In this document: in pieces, positions 26,127 to 34,977 of the stretch | Layout: each line of letters starts with the position of its first letter | Position numbering within the stretch: the first letter of the stretch is position 1 | Assembly: GCA_021209625.1 (NCBI GenBank) | Contig: JAJOHZ010000004.1 | Coordinates: 1 to 44,590 of the forward strand | Source of the DNA: Erysipelotrichaceae bacterium | GTDB taxonomy: Bacteria; Bacillota_I; Bacilli_A; Erysipelotrichales; Erysipelotrichaceae | DNA length: 44,590 nucleotides | Direction: 5' to 3' | Notes under the pieces: generated by a model | What the model saw: the letters and a program-made list of their open reading frames with translations, nothing else | Told to the model about the DNA's origin: nothing | Database searches by the model: none | Program-made: the position numbers and the translations under genes

Positions 26127-27175
26127 TGTTTCTCCTTAATGAGTTTTAGTTTCATGCCAGGAAGACATCGATTAAGTAAATCTAAATCATTCACTTGTCC
26201 AATCACATTGACACGATCATCAGCTTCTAAATCCTTTTTAAGGATCTGTACTTCACCACTGTAACGTAGGTAATTTTCATTATCAAGTGTGATACTTCCA
26301 CGATGACGACTAACGGTATGTTGAGGACTGATTTTTTGTCCCGGCGTAGCATAAAGACGAGATTCCAATAAGCGCAAAACTTGCTTTGGTGAATCACTAC
26401 GAATGGTCATCACAGAAGATAGATCAAGATGAGATGGTGCATTATAAGCGCACTCCACAGTGATGATCCCTTCATTGATAAAGGTAAGGCACGCTTCATT
26501 CGCAACTGAAGAGAGTGTTCCATCCCCTACCACAATGATATCAATGCCTGTACTGATCAGATCAATGCAACCAACAAGAGGAGCTGTATAACGATGGAGT
26601 TCACAGGTTGGTAGTCCTTCATGAATGGGACCACGTTTCATTCCATCTGATGGAATGAAGGCAGCCACAGGTATGTTGTTTTCAATGAAGATACGATTCT
26701 TTTCAATCAGTTGATCCAAATCAAGTCCTGTTTCTGGTCGTGGATAAAAATTATGCATTGCCATCAAAGAGTGCGTGATTAATGATTTGAGTTCAATCAA
26801 TCCTTCCTCATTCATGGATGCATTGACACATAGATCAACGTATTGACCCATCTTAACCATGTCCTCAAAACTAAAACCAAAATCAGTGCGCAACACATCA
26901 AGATGACACTGATTGACAAGTGTTTTAAAGTCATTGACGTTTAACGCTTCTAAGGAGCGAGGTGAAACATCCGCAATGATGCGAAAGCCTATGGTTTTTA
27001 ACTCCTTCAACATGCCCAATGCTTTGGTGCGATAATCAGGTTGTTTGATTTCTTCTTCAATGTGCAGGGAAGTAAAGATAAAACTTCCCTCACTGTAAAG
27101 TGAGGAAAGTTGATCTTTGATGGAATCCCATGTACTGACATACACGGAATACCCTAATGCTTTAGACTTCCGCAA
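26123..27175 (-). CDS. mupG: MupG-type 6-phospho-N-acetylmuramidase (DUF871)
   Basis: 350 aa, DUF871 family: an N-terminal TIM barrel (LGYSVYVSTWDSI, FTSLHIEEE, DVSPRSLEALNV, HNFYPRPETGLD) and a small cyclophilin-like C-terminal domain. The S. aureus homologue MupG hydrolyses MurNAc-6-P-GlcNAc after PTS import. Position fits: it overlaps the EIIBC gene by 14 bases, with murQ and murR upstream. Catalytic acidic residues probably include those in LRTDFG and HEGLPTCELHR. Confidence 0.87.
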   Translation of the reverse strand: MRKSKALGYSVYVSTWDSIKDQLSSLYSEGSFIFTSLHIEEEIKQPDYRTKALGMLKELKTIGFRIIADVSPRSLEALNVNDFKTLVNQCHLDVLRTDFGFSFEDMVKMGQYVDLCVNASMNEEGLIELKSLITHSLMAMHNFYPRPETGLDLDQLIEKNRIFIENNIPVAAFIPSDGMKRGPIHEGLPTCELHRYTAPLVGCIDLISTGIDIIVVGDGTLSSVANEACLTFINEGIITVECAYNAPSHLDLSSVMTIRSDSPKQVLRLLESRLYATPGQKISPQHTVSRHRGSITLDNENYLRYSGEVQILKKDLEADDRVNVIGQVNDLDLLNRCLPGMKLKLIKEKQ

Positions 27176-28586
27176 CGGTTTTATCCTTAATCACGAAGGT
27201 TGTAATGATGAACCCTGCAACATAAGACACCACTAAACCAATAAAGTAATGAATGATGCTTTGTGACTGCATGAGTGGTAAGGCAACCAGTCCTGATGGA
27301 CCCCATGCATTCGCCATGACTTTCATCAGCATGACATACGCTCCACCAAAGCCTGCGCCTAAACCGGCGGTAATGAATGGTGTAAACATGGGTAGTGTTA
27401 CCCCATAAATGAGTGGTTCACCAATGCCTAAGAATCCTGCTGGTAATGCACCTGCAATAACCTTCTGCATACGTTTGTTTCCAGTGCGTTTAGCTTTAAG
27501 ATAAATCGCAATAGCAGCCCCTACTTGACCTGCTCCAGCCATAGCTAAGACCGGGAATAAACTAACGCCTCCCATTTCAGAAAGTTGAATCGCATAGATA
27601 GGGATAAGTCCATGGTGTAATCCTAAGAGCACCATTGGTAAGAATAACGCTGATAAGAGGTATCCACTTAAAATACTGACCGCTGGAATTGGTGAATCAA
27701 TGATGACACTTAATCCACGAACCAAGGCATCAGAGACAAAACCTGTGGCTGGCATAATCACAAAGACAAGTAAAATTGAAACGATGAGCATGGTTACAAA
27801 TGGCGTCACCACTAAATCTAACACATCAGGCACGTTCTTACGAACCCATTTTTCAACTTTTGCTAAGACCCAAACAGCTAAGATAACCCCAATAATCCCA
27901 CCTTTACCTGTCGTTAACACAGAACGTAATGGCGTTTCTTCGTTGAATAATCCAAAGATTTTTGAGATTTCTACGATGTTTGCTCCAATAGAAATTCCCC
28001 CAATCATTCCCCCTAATCCTTCAGTTGCACCAAATTGTTTGGCTGCATTGATCCCTGTGTAAATGGCGAAGTATCCAAGGAAAGCTCCACCAATAAGAGC
28101 AAAGAGTAAACGTGTGGTTAACCAGAAACCAGTGGCTTCTAAGATTCCTTGACCTTGTAAGGTTTGAATGAGTGATGCGAATCCATTGAATAATCCAGCA
28201 GCAATAATCGCTGGAATTAAAGGAATAAAGATTTCCGCAATCGTACGAATCGCAGCTTTGAATGGACTTTGTTTTTGAAGTGTCTTCATTGCGGCTTTGT
28301 TGTCTTCCCATTCTCCTGTTTCAAGAGCAACACGTGGAAGATCAAATTTCTCTACCGCTTCATCTGTAACTTTCTTCGCTTTACCTGGACCTAAAACCAC
28401 TTGTAAGGTTGGACCATCTTCCACTAATCCTAAAACACCTTCTAAACCTTTAAGGTCATCAAGTTGTGCTTTTGATGAATCCTTAAGTGTAACTCTCATG
28501 CGAGTCATACAGTTTGTAATCTTGACCACGTTGTCTTTACCACCGACAAGGTCAATCAGACGAGAAGCAAGCTCTAGATTGTTCAT
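27162..28586 (-). CDS. murP: PTS EIIBC, MurP-like (MurNAc or MurNAc-GlcNAc)
   Basis: About 474 aa from ATG 28586 (MNNLELASRLIDLVGG) behind TAGGAGG; the track adds six residues. The EIIB domain is N-terminal with the phospho-Cys in ITNCMTRMRVTL; the EIIC domain follows from ~residue 105 (RTIAEIFIPLIPAIIAAGLFNG, with GIGEPLIYGVTLP near residue 390). There is no EIIA domain; a separate EIIA is encoded in the same operon. Context with murQ, mupG and murR points to muramic-acid sugars rather than sucrose or trehalose. Confidence 0.88.
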   Translation of the reverse strand: MNNLELASRLIDLVGGKDNVVKITNCMTRMRVTLKDSSKAQLDDLKGLEGVLGLVEDGPTLQVVLGPGKAKKVTDEAVEKFDLPRVALETGEWEDNKAAMKTLQKQSPFKAAIRTIAEIFIPLIPAIIAAGLFNGFASLIQTLQGQGILEATGFWLTTRLLFALIGGAFLGYFAIYTGINAAKQFGATEGLGGMIGGISIGANIVEISKIFGLFNEETPLRSVLTTGKGGIIGVILAVWVLAKVEKWVRKNVPDVLDLVVTPFVTMLIVSILLVFVIMPATGFVSDALVRGLSVIIDSPIPAVSILSGYLLSALFLPMVLLGLHHGLIPIYAIQLSEMGGVSLFPVLAMAGAGQVGAAIAIYLKAKRTGNKRMQKVIAGALPAGFLGIGEPLIYGVTLPMFTPFITAGLGAGFGGAYVMLMKVMANAWGPSGLVALPLMQSQSIIHYFIGLVVSYVAGFIITTFVIKDKTVAEV

Positions 28587-28606
28587 GTTACCTCCTACGC
28601 TCATGA

Positions 28607-29503
28607 CTATTGCTTCACACAGGCACGGATATGGCCTTGTGCTTGTTCAAGCATGGATAATGCTTGAGATTCATCACACTGCATGAGTATCATCGTGATG
28701 GCGACCTTCACTTTCCCATGAGCTAGAGCAAGAGTTGTCTTCGCTTCTTCTTGGGTACAGTTGGTTGCGCTCATAATGATATTCTCTGCGCGTGTAATTA
28801 ATTTTTGATTGGTGGGCATCACATCCACCATTAGGTTTTGGTAGACTTTTCCAAGTCCAACCATGCTGGCGGTTGAAATCATGTTAAGCACCAGCTTTTG
28901 TGATGTTCCCGCTTTTAATCGTGTTGAACCGGTTAAGACTTCAGGTCCACAAACCAGTTCAATCGCAAGATCAACTTCCTTCGCCATTTCAGAATCAGCA
29001 TTGTTCGCAATGGACACGGTTTTACACCCTAAGCTTTTCGCATAGCGCAAGCCATGAATGACATACGGTGTTCGTCCACTTGCGGCAATTCCAATCACAA
29101 TGTCTTTCTCATTCACATGAATGGCTTGCATTTCTTCTTGAGCTAAAGTTGAACTGTCCTCAGCCCCTTCAATGGCTTTCACGAAGGCTTGTTCTCCTCC
29201 TGCCAGTAATCCCACCACGGTGTTGTGATCAACTCCAAAGGTAGGTGGACATTCTGCCGCATCCAATAAACCTAAGCGGCCACTGGTTCCAGCTCCAAGG
29301 TAGATAATACGACCTTGATGTTGGAGGGAGTGTGTGCTCCATTCAATGACTTGAGCTATCTTGGGTAATTCCTTTTCAATGGCTTTAATTACATGATAAT
29401 CTTCTTGATTCATGAGGGTAATAATGTCTAAGGGTGTCATTTGATCCAAATTCATTGAACGTGGGTTGCGTTGTTCTGTGGTAAGCTTGTGTAAGTTAAT
29501 CAT
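28607..29503 (-). CDS. murQ: N-acetylmuramic acid 6-phosphate etherase
   Basis: 298 aa, normal length. Sugar-isomerase-like fold with GAGTSGRLGLLDAAECPPTFG (catalytic Glu within DAAE), GIAASGRTPYVIHGLRYAKSLG and GSTRLKAGTSQKLVLNMIST. It cleaves the lactyl ether of MurNAc-6-P to GlcNAc-6-P and D-lactate, feeding peptidoglycan fragments into glycolysis. It precedes murP by 20 bases and follows murR by 8. Confidence 0.96.
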   Translation of the reverse strand: MINLHKLTTEQRNPRSMNLDQMTPLDIITLMNQEDYHVIKAIEKELPKIAQVIEWSTHSLQHQGRIIYLGAGTSGRLGLLDAAECPPTFGVDHNTVVGLLAGGEQAFVKAIEGAEDSSTLAQEEMQAIHVNEKDIVIGIAASGRTPYVIHGLRYAKSLGCKTVSIANNADSEMAKEVDLAIELVCGPEVLTGSTRLKAGTSQKLVLNMISTASMVGLGKVYQNLMVDVMPTNQKLITRAENIIMSATNCTQEEAKTTLALAHGKVKVAITMILMQCDESQALSMLEQAQGHIRACVKQ

Positions 29504-29511
29504 AAGGACCT

Positions 29512-30360
29512 CTATTCTTGAGTTGATTTATCGATGTGTGTCATCTTAAGTTGTTTAAGACTATCATCAAAGTGTTGATTCACATAAGCAGCATACAGAA
29601 TATCAATGATATTGAGTTGAGCAATGCGTGAAGACATCGCTCCACTGCGAAAGATGAATTCTGTAGCGGAAACTGAAAGATTGTAGTCAGCGAGTTTAGC
29701 TAAAGGATTTTCTTCAAAGCGCGTAATAGCAATGACTTTTGCTCCCTTTTCTTTCGCTGCTTTAATGCATTCAATGACTTCTTTAGTCATACCAGAGTAA
29801 GAAATAGCAATCGCTAAGTCTTCACTGATCATGTTACGTGCTTGAAGAAGTTGAGCATGCCAATCATCGTTGATGATGCATGGTTTATTGATGCGTAGGA
29901 ATTTAAGATAAGCATCTTTGGCAACAAGCAGCGAAGCTCCCATCCCAAACAAGCAAATGCTTCGACTCTGTAACATCAAATCCACACACGCTTTAACTGT
30001 GTTGTCATCCATTAGTTTTGCGGTGTTATCCAAGGACAGAATGTTTTTTGAAGTCACTTTTTCAATGATGTCGTGTAAGCTGTCTTGAAAGGTAATCTCT
30101 TTGCCTTTTTCTTTCAAATCCAGATCCAGTAAAGCCAGTTCATACACTAATGATTGATGAAACTCTTTGTAGCCATCAAACCCTAATTTGCGACATAATC
30201 TCACCACACTGGAAGGAGAGGTGTACGATGCCTTTGCACATTCATGGATGGTCAGACCTACCATGACTTTAGGATCATGAAGGATAAATTCTATGATTCC
30301 TTTTTCAGCTCCACTCGCATGCTTCAGATATTCATTGAGACGAACAATCACATTTTTCAT
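29512..30360 (-). CDS. murR: MurR/RpiR-family regulator
   Basis: 282 aa: N-terminal HTH_6 (FILHDPKVMVGLTIHECAKASYTSPSSVVRLCRKLGFDGYKEF) and C-terminal SIS domain (SICLFGMGASLLVAKDAY, DLAIAISYSGMTKEVIECIKAAKEKGAKVIAIT). It is first gene of the mur operon and probably senses MurNAc-6-P. A perfect 19-bp palindrome lies ~100 bases upstream. Confidence 0.9.
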   Translation of the reverse strand: MKNVIVRLNEYLKHASGAEKGIIEFILHDPKVMVGLTIHECAKASYTSPSSVVRLCRKLGFDGYKEFHQSLVYELALLDLDLKEKGKEITFQDSLHDIIEKVTSKNILSLDNTAKLMDDNTVKACVDLMLQSRSICLFGMGASLLVAKDAYLKFLRINKPCIINDDWHAQLLQARNMISEDLAIAISYSGMTKEVIECIKAAKEKGAKVIAITRFEENPLAKLADYNLSVSATEFIFRSGAMSSRIAQLNIIDILYAAYVNQHFDDSLKQLKMTHIDKSTQE

Positions 30361-30457
30361 CGTTTTCTCCTCTGGCTTGAAAACTGTGCCAATGTAACCG
30401 CTTTACTTAGGACTATTATAGGGTTTTGACACATTTGTTTTCAATATTATTTCTATT

Positions 30458-30476
30458 TATGAAATATTATTTCATA
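30458..30476. promoter_or_regulatory. Perfect 19-bp palindrome, candidate MurR operator
   Basis: TATGAAATA-T-TATTTCATA. The half-element ATATTATTTC is also repeated directly at 30444-30453 and 30464-30473, exactly 20 bases apart. It lies between divergent murR and the HTH-kinase gene, nearer the murR side. Confidence 0.55.
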
Positions 30477-30542
30477 GTTTGACTTAAAAACCAAGATGAT
30501 ACCCTTTTTAATGCTTTAATTTGACATTTTTAAACAAACTCA

Positions 30543-30583
30543 TTGCATCTAAACAAAAGTAGTGTATAATAAGCATATGCTTA
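30543..30583 (+). promoter_or_regulatory. Promoter and palindromic operator of the pseudouridine genes
   Basis: -35 TTGCAT (30543-30548), 16-base spacer, -10 TATAAT (30565-30570). A perfect 14-bp palindrome TAAGCATATGCTTA (30570-30583) abuts the -10, and its half ATAAGCATAT recurs as ATAAGCGTAT 20 bases downstream. Placement over the transcription start suggests repression, plausibly by the HTH domain of the kinase encoded next. Confidence 0.6.
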
Positions 30584-30613
30584 CATAATAAGCGTATATA
30601 AAGAAAGGATCTT

Positions 30614-31693
30614 ATGACACAACGTGAAAAAGAAATCATTGAGATACTCAAGGTTGAACCAACCATCTCACAGGAAGACTTAGCCACTCGTCTTAACATT
30701 ACCCGATCTTCTGTTGCGGTTCATATCACTAACCTTATTAAAAAGGGAATGATTCTTGGCAAGGGATATGTGGTTAAAGATGAACCGTATGTCTTAGTCA
30801 TTGGAGGTTCTAACATTGACATTCAAGGCATTCCTCATTCACCTCTTATTCATCAAGACTCCAACATTGGTCATGTGAATATTTCATTTGGAGGGGTTGG
30901 ACGCAACATTGCGGAAAATTGTGCCCGTCTTAACTGCCCTACGCGTTTGTTGAGTGTGGTGGGATCGGATGTGTATGGTCAAAGCATGTTGGCGCATGCC
31001 AACAGCATTGGTTTATCCATGAGTGATACTTTAGTTTTATCCAACCAAAAAACATCGACCTACCTAAGCATCTTAGATCATGAACATGATTTAGCTTTGG
31101 CCATCAATGCCATGGACACCATGAATGCTTTAACCAAAGACGTAGTTTTAAGTAAACGAAGATTACTTGAGTACGCTCAAGTGATTGTGATTGACACCAA
31201 TGTCAGTGAAGAAGTGATTGAGACCATCTTGATGTGTGCTAAAAACACACCGATTTTTGTGGACACTGTATCCATCACTAAAGCCATTAAGATTAAACCT
31301 TACCTCAATCAAATTCATACCCTAAAACCTAATAAAGCTGAACTGTATGCACTTGTGGATGAATCACAGCATCTCACACTCGAAGAATGTGCATTAAGGT
31401 TACCAGCGCCATATGCCTTCATCTCACTTGGTGCACAGGGGGTGCTCATTAAAGATCATCATACCTTAACACATCTTCCTGCACCACCCATTGAGGTTGT
31501 GAATGCAACCGGAGCAGGCGATGCTTTCATGGCTGGACTTGTGTACGCCTACATGAAAGATCAAACGCCACTTCAAAGCGCAAAACTTGCCATGGCTGCT
31601 TCTCGCATTGCCTTGCGCAGTGAAACCACCATCTCAGACTTAATGAATGAAACCAAATTACACCACACCTTAAAGGAGATAACTCATGCTTAA
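30614..31693 (+). CDS. psuK: HTH-PfkB sugar/nucleoside kinase, pseudouridine kinase-like
   Basis: 359 aa. Residues 1-60 are a winged HTH ([44 protein letters not shown]). Residues 65-355 are a ribokinase-fold kinase ([29 protein letters not shown], and the PfkB signature [18 protein letters not shown] with catalytic Asp). The layout matches E. coli YeiI and related kinases. It is paired with psuG (8-base overlap), so pseudouridine to pseudouridine 5'-phosphate is the likely reaction. The HTH fusion suggests it also regulates its own operon. RBS AAAGGA. Confidence 0.85.
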   Translation: MTQREKEIIEILKVEPTISQEDLATRLNITRSSVAVHITNLIKKGMILGKGYVVKDEPYVLVIGGSNIDIQGIPHSPLIHQDSNIGHVNISFGGVGRNIAENCARLNCPTRLLSVVGSDVYGQSMLAHANSIGLSMSDTLVLSNQKTSTYLSILDHEHDLALAINAMDTMNALTKDVVLSKRRLLEYAQVIVIDTNVSEEVIETILMCAKNTPIFVDTVSITKAIKIKPYLNQIHTLKPNKAELYALVDESQHLTLEECALRLPAPYAFISLGAQGVLIKDHHTLTHLPAPPIEVVNATGAGDAFMAGLVYAYMKDQTPLQSAKLAMAASRIALRSETTISDLMNETKLHHTLKEITHA

Positions 31694-32606
31694 AGAACAT
31701 TTACACATTCATCCAGAAGTAGCCTTAGCCCTTAAAGAAGGCAAACCTGTTGTTGCATTAGAATCCACCATTATTTCTCATGGTATGCCTTATCCACACA
31801 ATGTCGCTATGGCCAAAGAAGTTGAAAACATCATTCGCTCTCATGGGGCTGTTCCTGCCACCATAGCCATTTTGCATGGAAAACTTAAAGTTGGACTCAC
31901 TGATGATGAATTAGAACTGCTTGCGACATCCCATGACATCACCAAAGCTTCACGTCGTGACTTAGCTTTCTTAGTGGCTTCAAAATCACATGGTGCAACC
32001 ACCGTGGCTTCCACCATGATCATTGCTGATCTTGCTGGCATTCGTGTCTTTGCGACCGGAGGTATTGGTGGTGTTCATCGTGGTGCAGAAACCAGTTTTG
32101 ATATTTCTGCTGATTTGATTGAATTATCTCAAACCAATGTTGCGGTCATTTGTGCTGGAGCTAAATCCATCCTTGATATTGGTTTAACCCTTGAATACTT
32201 AGAAACCCATGGTGTTCCTGTGGTTGGATACCAAACCAAAGAACTGCCTGCTTTCTATACATCCAAGAGTGGATTTGGTGTCGATTATCAACTTGATACT
32301 TCCCATGATATTGCCTTAGCTCTTAAAACCAAATGGGATTTAGGACTTCAAGGGGGTGTCATCATCGCTAATCCGATTCCAAAGGCCTATGAAATGGATG
32401 CCGATGTCATCAACAATGCCATTACCACAGCCGTAAAACTGCAAGAAGAAGCAGGCATTAAAGGAAAAGAAAGTACACCATTCCTTTTATCCAAAGTCAA
32501 AGAACTCACGGGTGGAGACAGCTTAGCTTCCAATATTCAACTTGTATACAATAATGCCCACTTAGCAGCTCAGATTGCAGTGGATTACGCCAATTTAAAG
32601 AAATAA
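31686..32606 (+). CDS. psuG: Pseudouridine-5'-phosphate glycosidase
   Basis: 306 aa, normal length. Signature segments are [85 protein letters not shown] and [15 protein letters not shown]. It breaks the C-glycosidic bond of pseudouridine 5'-phosphate to uracil and ribose 5-phosphate. It starts inside the kinase gene and ends at a terminator. Confidence 0.96.
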   Translation: MLKEHLHIHPEVALALKEGKPVVALESTIISHGMPYPHNVAMAKEVENIIRSHGAVPATIAILHGKLKVGLTDDELELLATSHDITKASRRDLAFLVASKSHGATTVASTMIIADLAGIRVFATGGIGGVHRGAETSFDISADLIELSQTNVAVICAGAKSILDIGLTLEYLETHGVPVVGYQTKELPAFYTSKSGFGVDYQLDTSHDIALALKTKWDLGLQGGVIIANPIPKAYEMDADVINNAITTAVKLQEEAGIKGKESTPFLLSKVKELTGGDSLASNIQLVYNNAHLAAQIAVDYANLKK

Positions 32607-32625
32607 CACGGCTTGTCGTGTTTTT
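32605..32625 (+). terminator. Terminator after psuG
   Basis: AACACG, loop GCTTGT, CGTGTT followed by a T-run; starts at the psuG stop. Confidence 0.75.
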
Positions 32626-32633
32626 CTTTACAA

Positions 32634-32659
32634 TAAAAAAGATCATATCTATGATCTTG
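32634..32659 (-). terminator. Terminator after the DUF6054-like gene
   Basis: GATCAT-atct-ATGATC with A6 on the left (T6 on the minus strand), adjacent to the stop at 32661. Confidence 0.75.
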
Positions 32660-32660
32660 A

Positions 32661-32999
32661 TTAGTATTCTTTATTCCTGATTGTCTTCTTCACCACATCC
32701 ACCAGTTCTTGTTCAGCTCCCCATGAGAAGTTAAACACAGCCCCTTGACTTCCCCCTGCTCCAATCGCAATCACATGGGTGTTACGACCATCTTCAATCA
32801 CGGTTAAGGTCAAACTAGCGCGAGAACTGTTTCTCATGAAATACTTGTCATAGACTTTGGTTGTTACTTTCAATGGTGATGCCACATAAACACTTTCCTC
32901 AACCACTCTCATAGAGATTCCACTGTTTAGAATATCACTTTCTAGTTCAGCTACCAAATAGGGATGATGACCCAAAAGGGTTTGTTCAAATTTAGCCAT
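32661..32999 (-). CDS. Small protein, DUF6054-like
   Basis: 112 aa, soluble. The pattern HPYLVAELESDILNSGISMRVVEES, a mixed beta region and SGA-type GAGGSQGAVFNFSWGAEQELVD resembles DUF6054, a family of unknown function in Bacillota; the family call is from memory. It is a single gene with its own terminator and RBS GGAGGAAG. Confidence 0.6.
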   Translation of the reverse strand: MAKFEQTLLGHHPYLVAELESDILNSGISMRVVEESVYVASPLKVTTKVYDKYFMRNSSRASLTLTVIEDGRNTHVIAIGAGGSQGAVFNFSWGAEQELVDVVKKTIRNKEY

Positions 33000-33209
33000 G
33001 ACTTCCTCCTATTATGAATTAGCATATCATAACGACTCATCAATAAATAGGATAATTTCCTTTACTTATCATTCGTAAACAACAGATGTATCTACAATCA
33101 TCAATGCTCATTATTGCTTTACATTTGTGAAAGTGGTGAATACTAAACAAAGTGCACAGATAAAGTAATAGTTTATGTTAGAATAGGTAAGACACACTTT
33201 GGAGGATTT

Positions 33210-34010
33210 ATGGCCATACTACATACCAATTTCTTGTCTCAAGCGTTAGGAAGACAAGTCACTTTCACCGCAATTATTCCTACGTATTCCGTCGAAGATG
33301 CTTTCAAACAAAAAGAAGACGTTTATGCTCCTAAGAAGTTTAAAACCTTGTGGTTGCTTCATGGTTTCTCAGGAGATGAACATGATTATCTTTATTACAC
33401 CAACGTTGCTTTGTATGCACAGAAGCATCAAATCGCTGTCATCATGCCACCGGCTTGTAATCAAGGCTACAGTGATGATCCAGATGGATCAAAACACTTT
33501 AGTTTCATCACTAAGGAAATGTTAGAAGTGGCTCGTTTTCTGTTTCCCCTAAGCGATCAAAGAGAAGACAATTTCATTGGTGGTTTATCCATGGGGGCAT
33601 TAGGAGCTATGAAGATTTCGTTAGCTTATCCTCACTATTTCAGTAAAGTGTTACTGATGTCAGGATGTGCCATGGAAGTCAGTGGACAATCCCATTCAGT
33701 CAAATGGTTTGGACCTCATGCTCATGCGTATGGTGGACGCATCATGGGAAATGAACTTCGTTACAAAGAAACACTTGAAGACGCTTATTATATGATGAAG
33801 CAAAACAAAGAGAACAATCAACCTCTTCCTGAGTTCTTTATGACCATAGGAAGCTTAGATTATTTACTTGAGCGTTGTCGTTATGCGAAAGAAAAGTTTG
33901 AGTCATTGGATTATCCCCTACGCTATGAGGAAATTGAAGGTTATGGACACAATTGGGATTTCTGGGAATTAAAACTGAAAGAAGCCTTTGAAACCTTTTT
34001 AACTAAGTGA
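33210..34010 (+). CDS. Alpha/beta-hydrolase esterase (tributyrin/EstA-like)
   Basis: 266 aa of the esterase-D/S-formylglutathione-hydrolase-like group. TLWLLHGFSGDEHDYLYYTN forms the oxyanion region, GGLSMGALGAMKISL carries the nucleophile Ser, GSLDYLLERC the probable acid and GYGHNWDFW the His. No signal peptide, so cytosolic. It resembles tributyrin and carbohydrate-ester hydrolases of Gram-positives; the substrate cannot be told. RBS TTGGAGG; single gene with strong terminator. Confidence 0.85.
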   Translation: MAILHTNFLSQALGRQVTFTAIIPTYSVEDAFKQKEDVYAPKKFKTLWLLHGFSGDEHDYLYYTNVALYAQKHQIAVIMPPACNQGYSDDPDGSKHFSFITKEMLEVARFLFPLSDQREDNFIGGLSMGALGAMKISLAYPHYFSKVLLMSGCAMEVSGQSHSVKWFGPHAHAYGGRIMGNELRYKETLEDAYYMMKQNKENNQPLPEFFMTIGSLDYLLERCRYAKEKFESLDYPLRYEEIEGYGHNWDFWELKLKEAFETFLTK

Positions 34011-34030
34011 GTGATTCACTTAGTTTTTTT
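34001..34030 (+). terminator. Terminator after the esterase gene
   Basis: AACTAAGTGA (34001-34010), loop GTGAT, TCACTTAGTT (34016-34025) and a T-run; overlaps the stop codon. Confidence 0.88.
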
Positions 34031-34072
34031 AATGAGCTTGGTATACTGTGATTATAGAAAGAAGGAACAGTT

Positions 34073-34462
34073 ATGTTAGAAACGGTTACGATGACGTCCC
34101 CTCACATTTTTGAAGAAACAACTGATGCATTGAAGACTGCCTTCATGTCCATTGGTTTTGGTACTCTGTGTAGCATTTCCCTTAATGAGCGTTTTGAAGC
34201 AAAAGGCCTTCATTATGATGACAAAATCACCATCTTAGAAGTCTGCAATCCTTTTGAAGCTTTAAGTGCCCTCAACATCGATCCCGACATTGCATATTTC
34301 CTACCGTGTAAAGTCTTAATCAAAGAGGTTAAAGGTGAAGTGAGTGTCACCATGATAAAACCTACCTCCTTCATTACACTCTTAGATCATGATCATCTCA
34401 ATGAGTTTGCGATTAAGATAGAAAAAGCTTTACTCCAAGCCATTGAATCACTTTCAAACTAA
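34073..34462 (+). CDS. DUF302 family protein
   Basis: 129 aa. Segments AFMSIGFGTLCSISLNERFEAKG, KITILEVCNPFEALSALNIDPDIAYFLPCKVLIKEVKGEVSVTMIKP match DUF302, a small alpha/beta family of unknown function. Conserved CNP and PC motifs are present. Single gene between terminators, RBS AAGGA. Confidence 0.85.
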   Translation: MLETVTMTSPHIFEETTDALKTAFMSIGFGTLCSISLNERFEAKGLHYDDKITILEVCNPFEALSALNIDPDIAYFLPCKVLIKEVKGEVSVTMIKPTSFITLLDHDHLNEFAIKIEKALLQAIESLSN

Positions 34463-34465
34463 ACA

Positions 34466-34489
34466 AAACCGAATCATTTGATTCGGTTT
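34466..34489. terminator. Bidirectional terminator
   Basis: AAACCGAATCA / TGATTCGGTTT, an 11-bp perfect stem with a TT loop, between convergent DUF302 (+) and the PH-like gene (-). Confidence 0.8.
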
Positions 34490-34495
34490 GCTTGT

Positions 34496-34972
34496 TTATT
34501 TAACTTTTTTGAACGAATGACGATCCATGTGTTTCATCTTAGGATGTCGCTCTTCCATGAGTGATTCTAAGAAAGTGGTTAGCTGTGTCGCATCATTCAT
34601 ATGATCAAGGTGACACCAATACCGTCCCTTTAATAATGAAGCTTCATTGATTCGAACATAAAGACGTCGACCTCGTGATAACTTCCTTACATTAATGCGA
34701 GTGATGTCCTTAAATTGATACTCATGGGTTCGTTTGAAGGCATGAAATTGAATGGAGGTGTCTGTCAAGGTCACAGAAGTCGGGTGTGAAAGAGCAACCC
34801 CATGATCAAAGAGCAGTACACTACCTAAGATAAACAATGATCCATACCAAGAAACTTGATCACCTGAAATCAATCCAAAGAGTCCATAAAGTGAGGTGAT
34901 GGTATACACCCCCATCGGAGCGATGATGGCTAAATAAGCATGTCCCTTTTTCACATGAAACTGATGCTTCAT
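34496..34972 (-). CDS. Two-TM membrane protein with PH-like C-terminal region
   Basis: 158 aa. Two hydrophobic segments (AYLAIIAPMGVYTITSLYGLFGLI and WYGSLFILGSVLLFDHGVAL) are followed by a beta-rich soluble region (SVTLTDTSIQFHAFKRTHEYQFKDITRINVRKL) that looks like a bacterial PH domain, then a basic tail. Function unknown. It follows the PTS EIIC gene by five bases and is therefore last in that operon, which is unexpected for a PTS operon. Confidence 0.6.
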   Translation of the reverse strand: MKHQFHVKKGHAYLAIIAPMGVYTITSLYGLFGLISGDQVSWYGSLFILGSVLLFDHGVALSHPTSVTLTDTSIQFHAFKRTHEYQFKDITRINVRKLSRGRRLYVRINEASLLKGRYWCHLDHMNDATQLTTFLESLMEERHPKMKHMDRHSFKKVK

Positions 34973-34977
34973 GCAGG

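Noticed and set aside
30392-30406. cre site ATGTAACCGCTTTAC before murR
   Set aside because: It has mismatches in key positions and no supporting second site.
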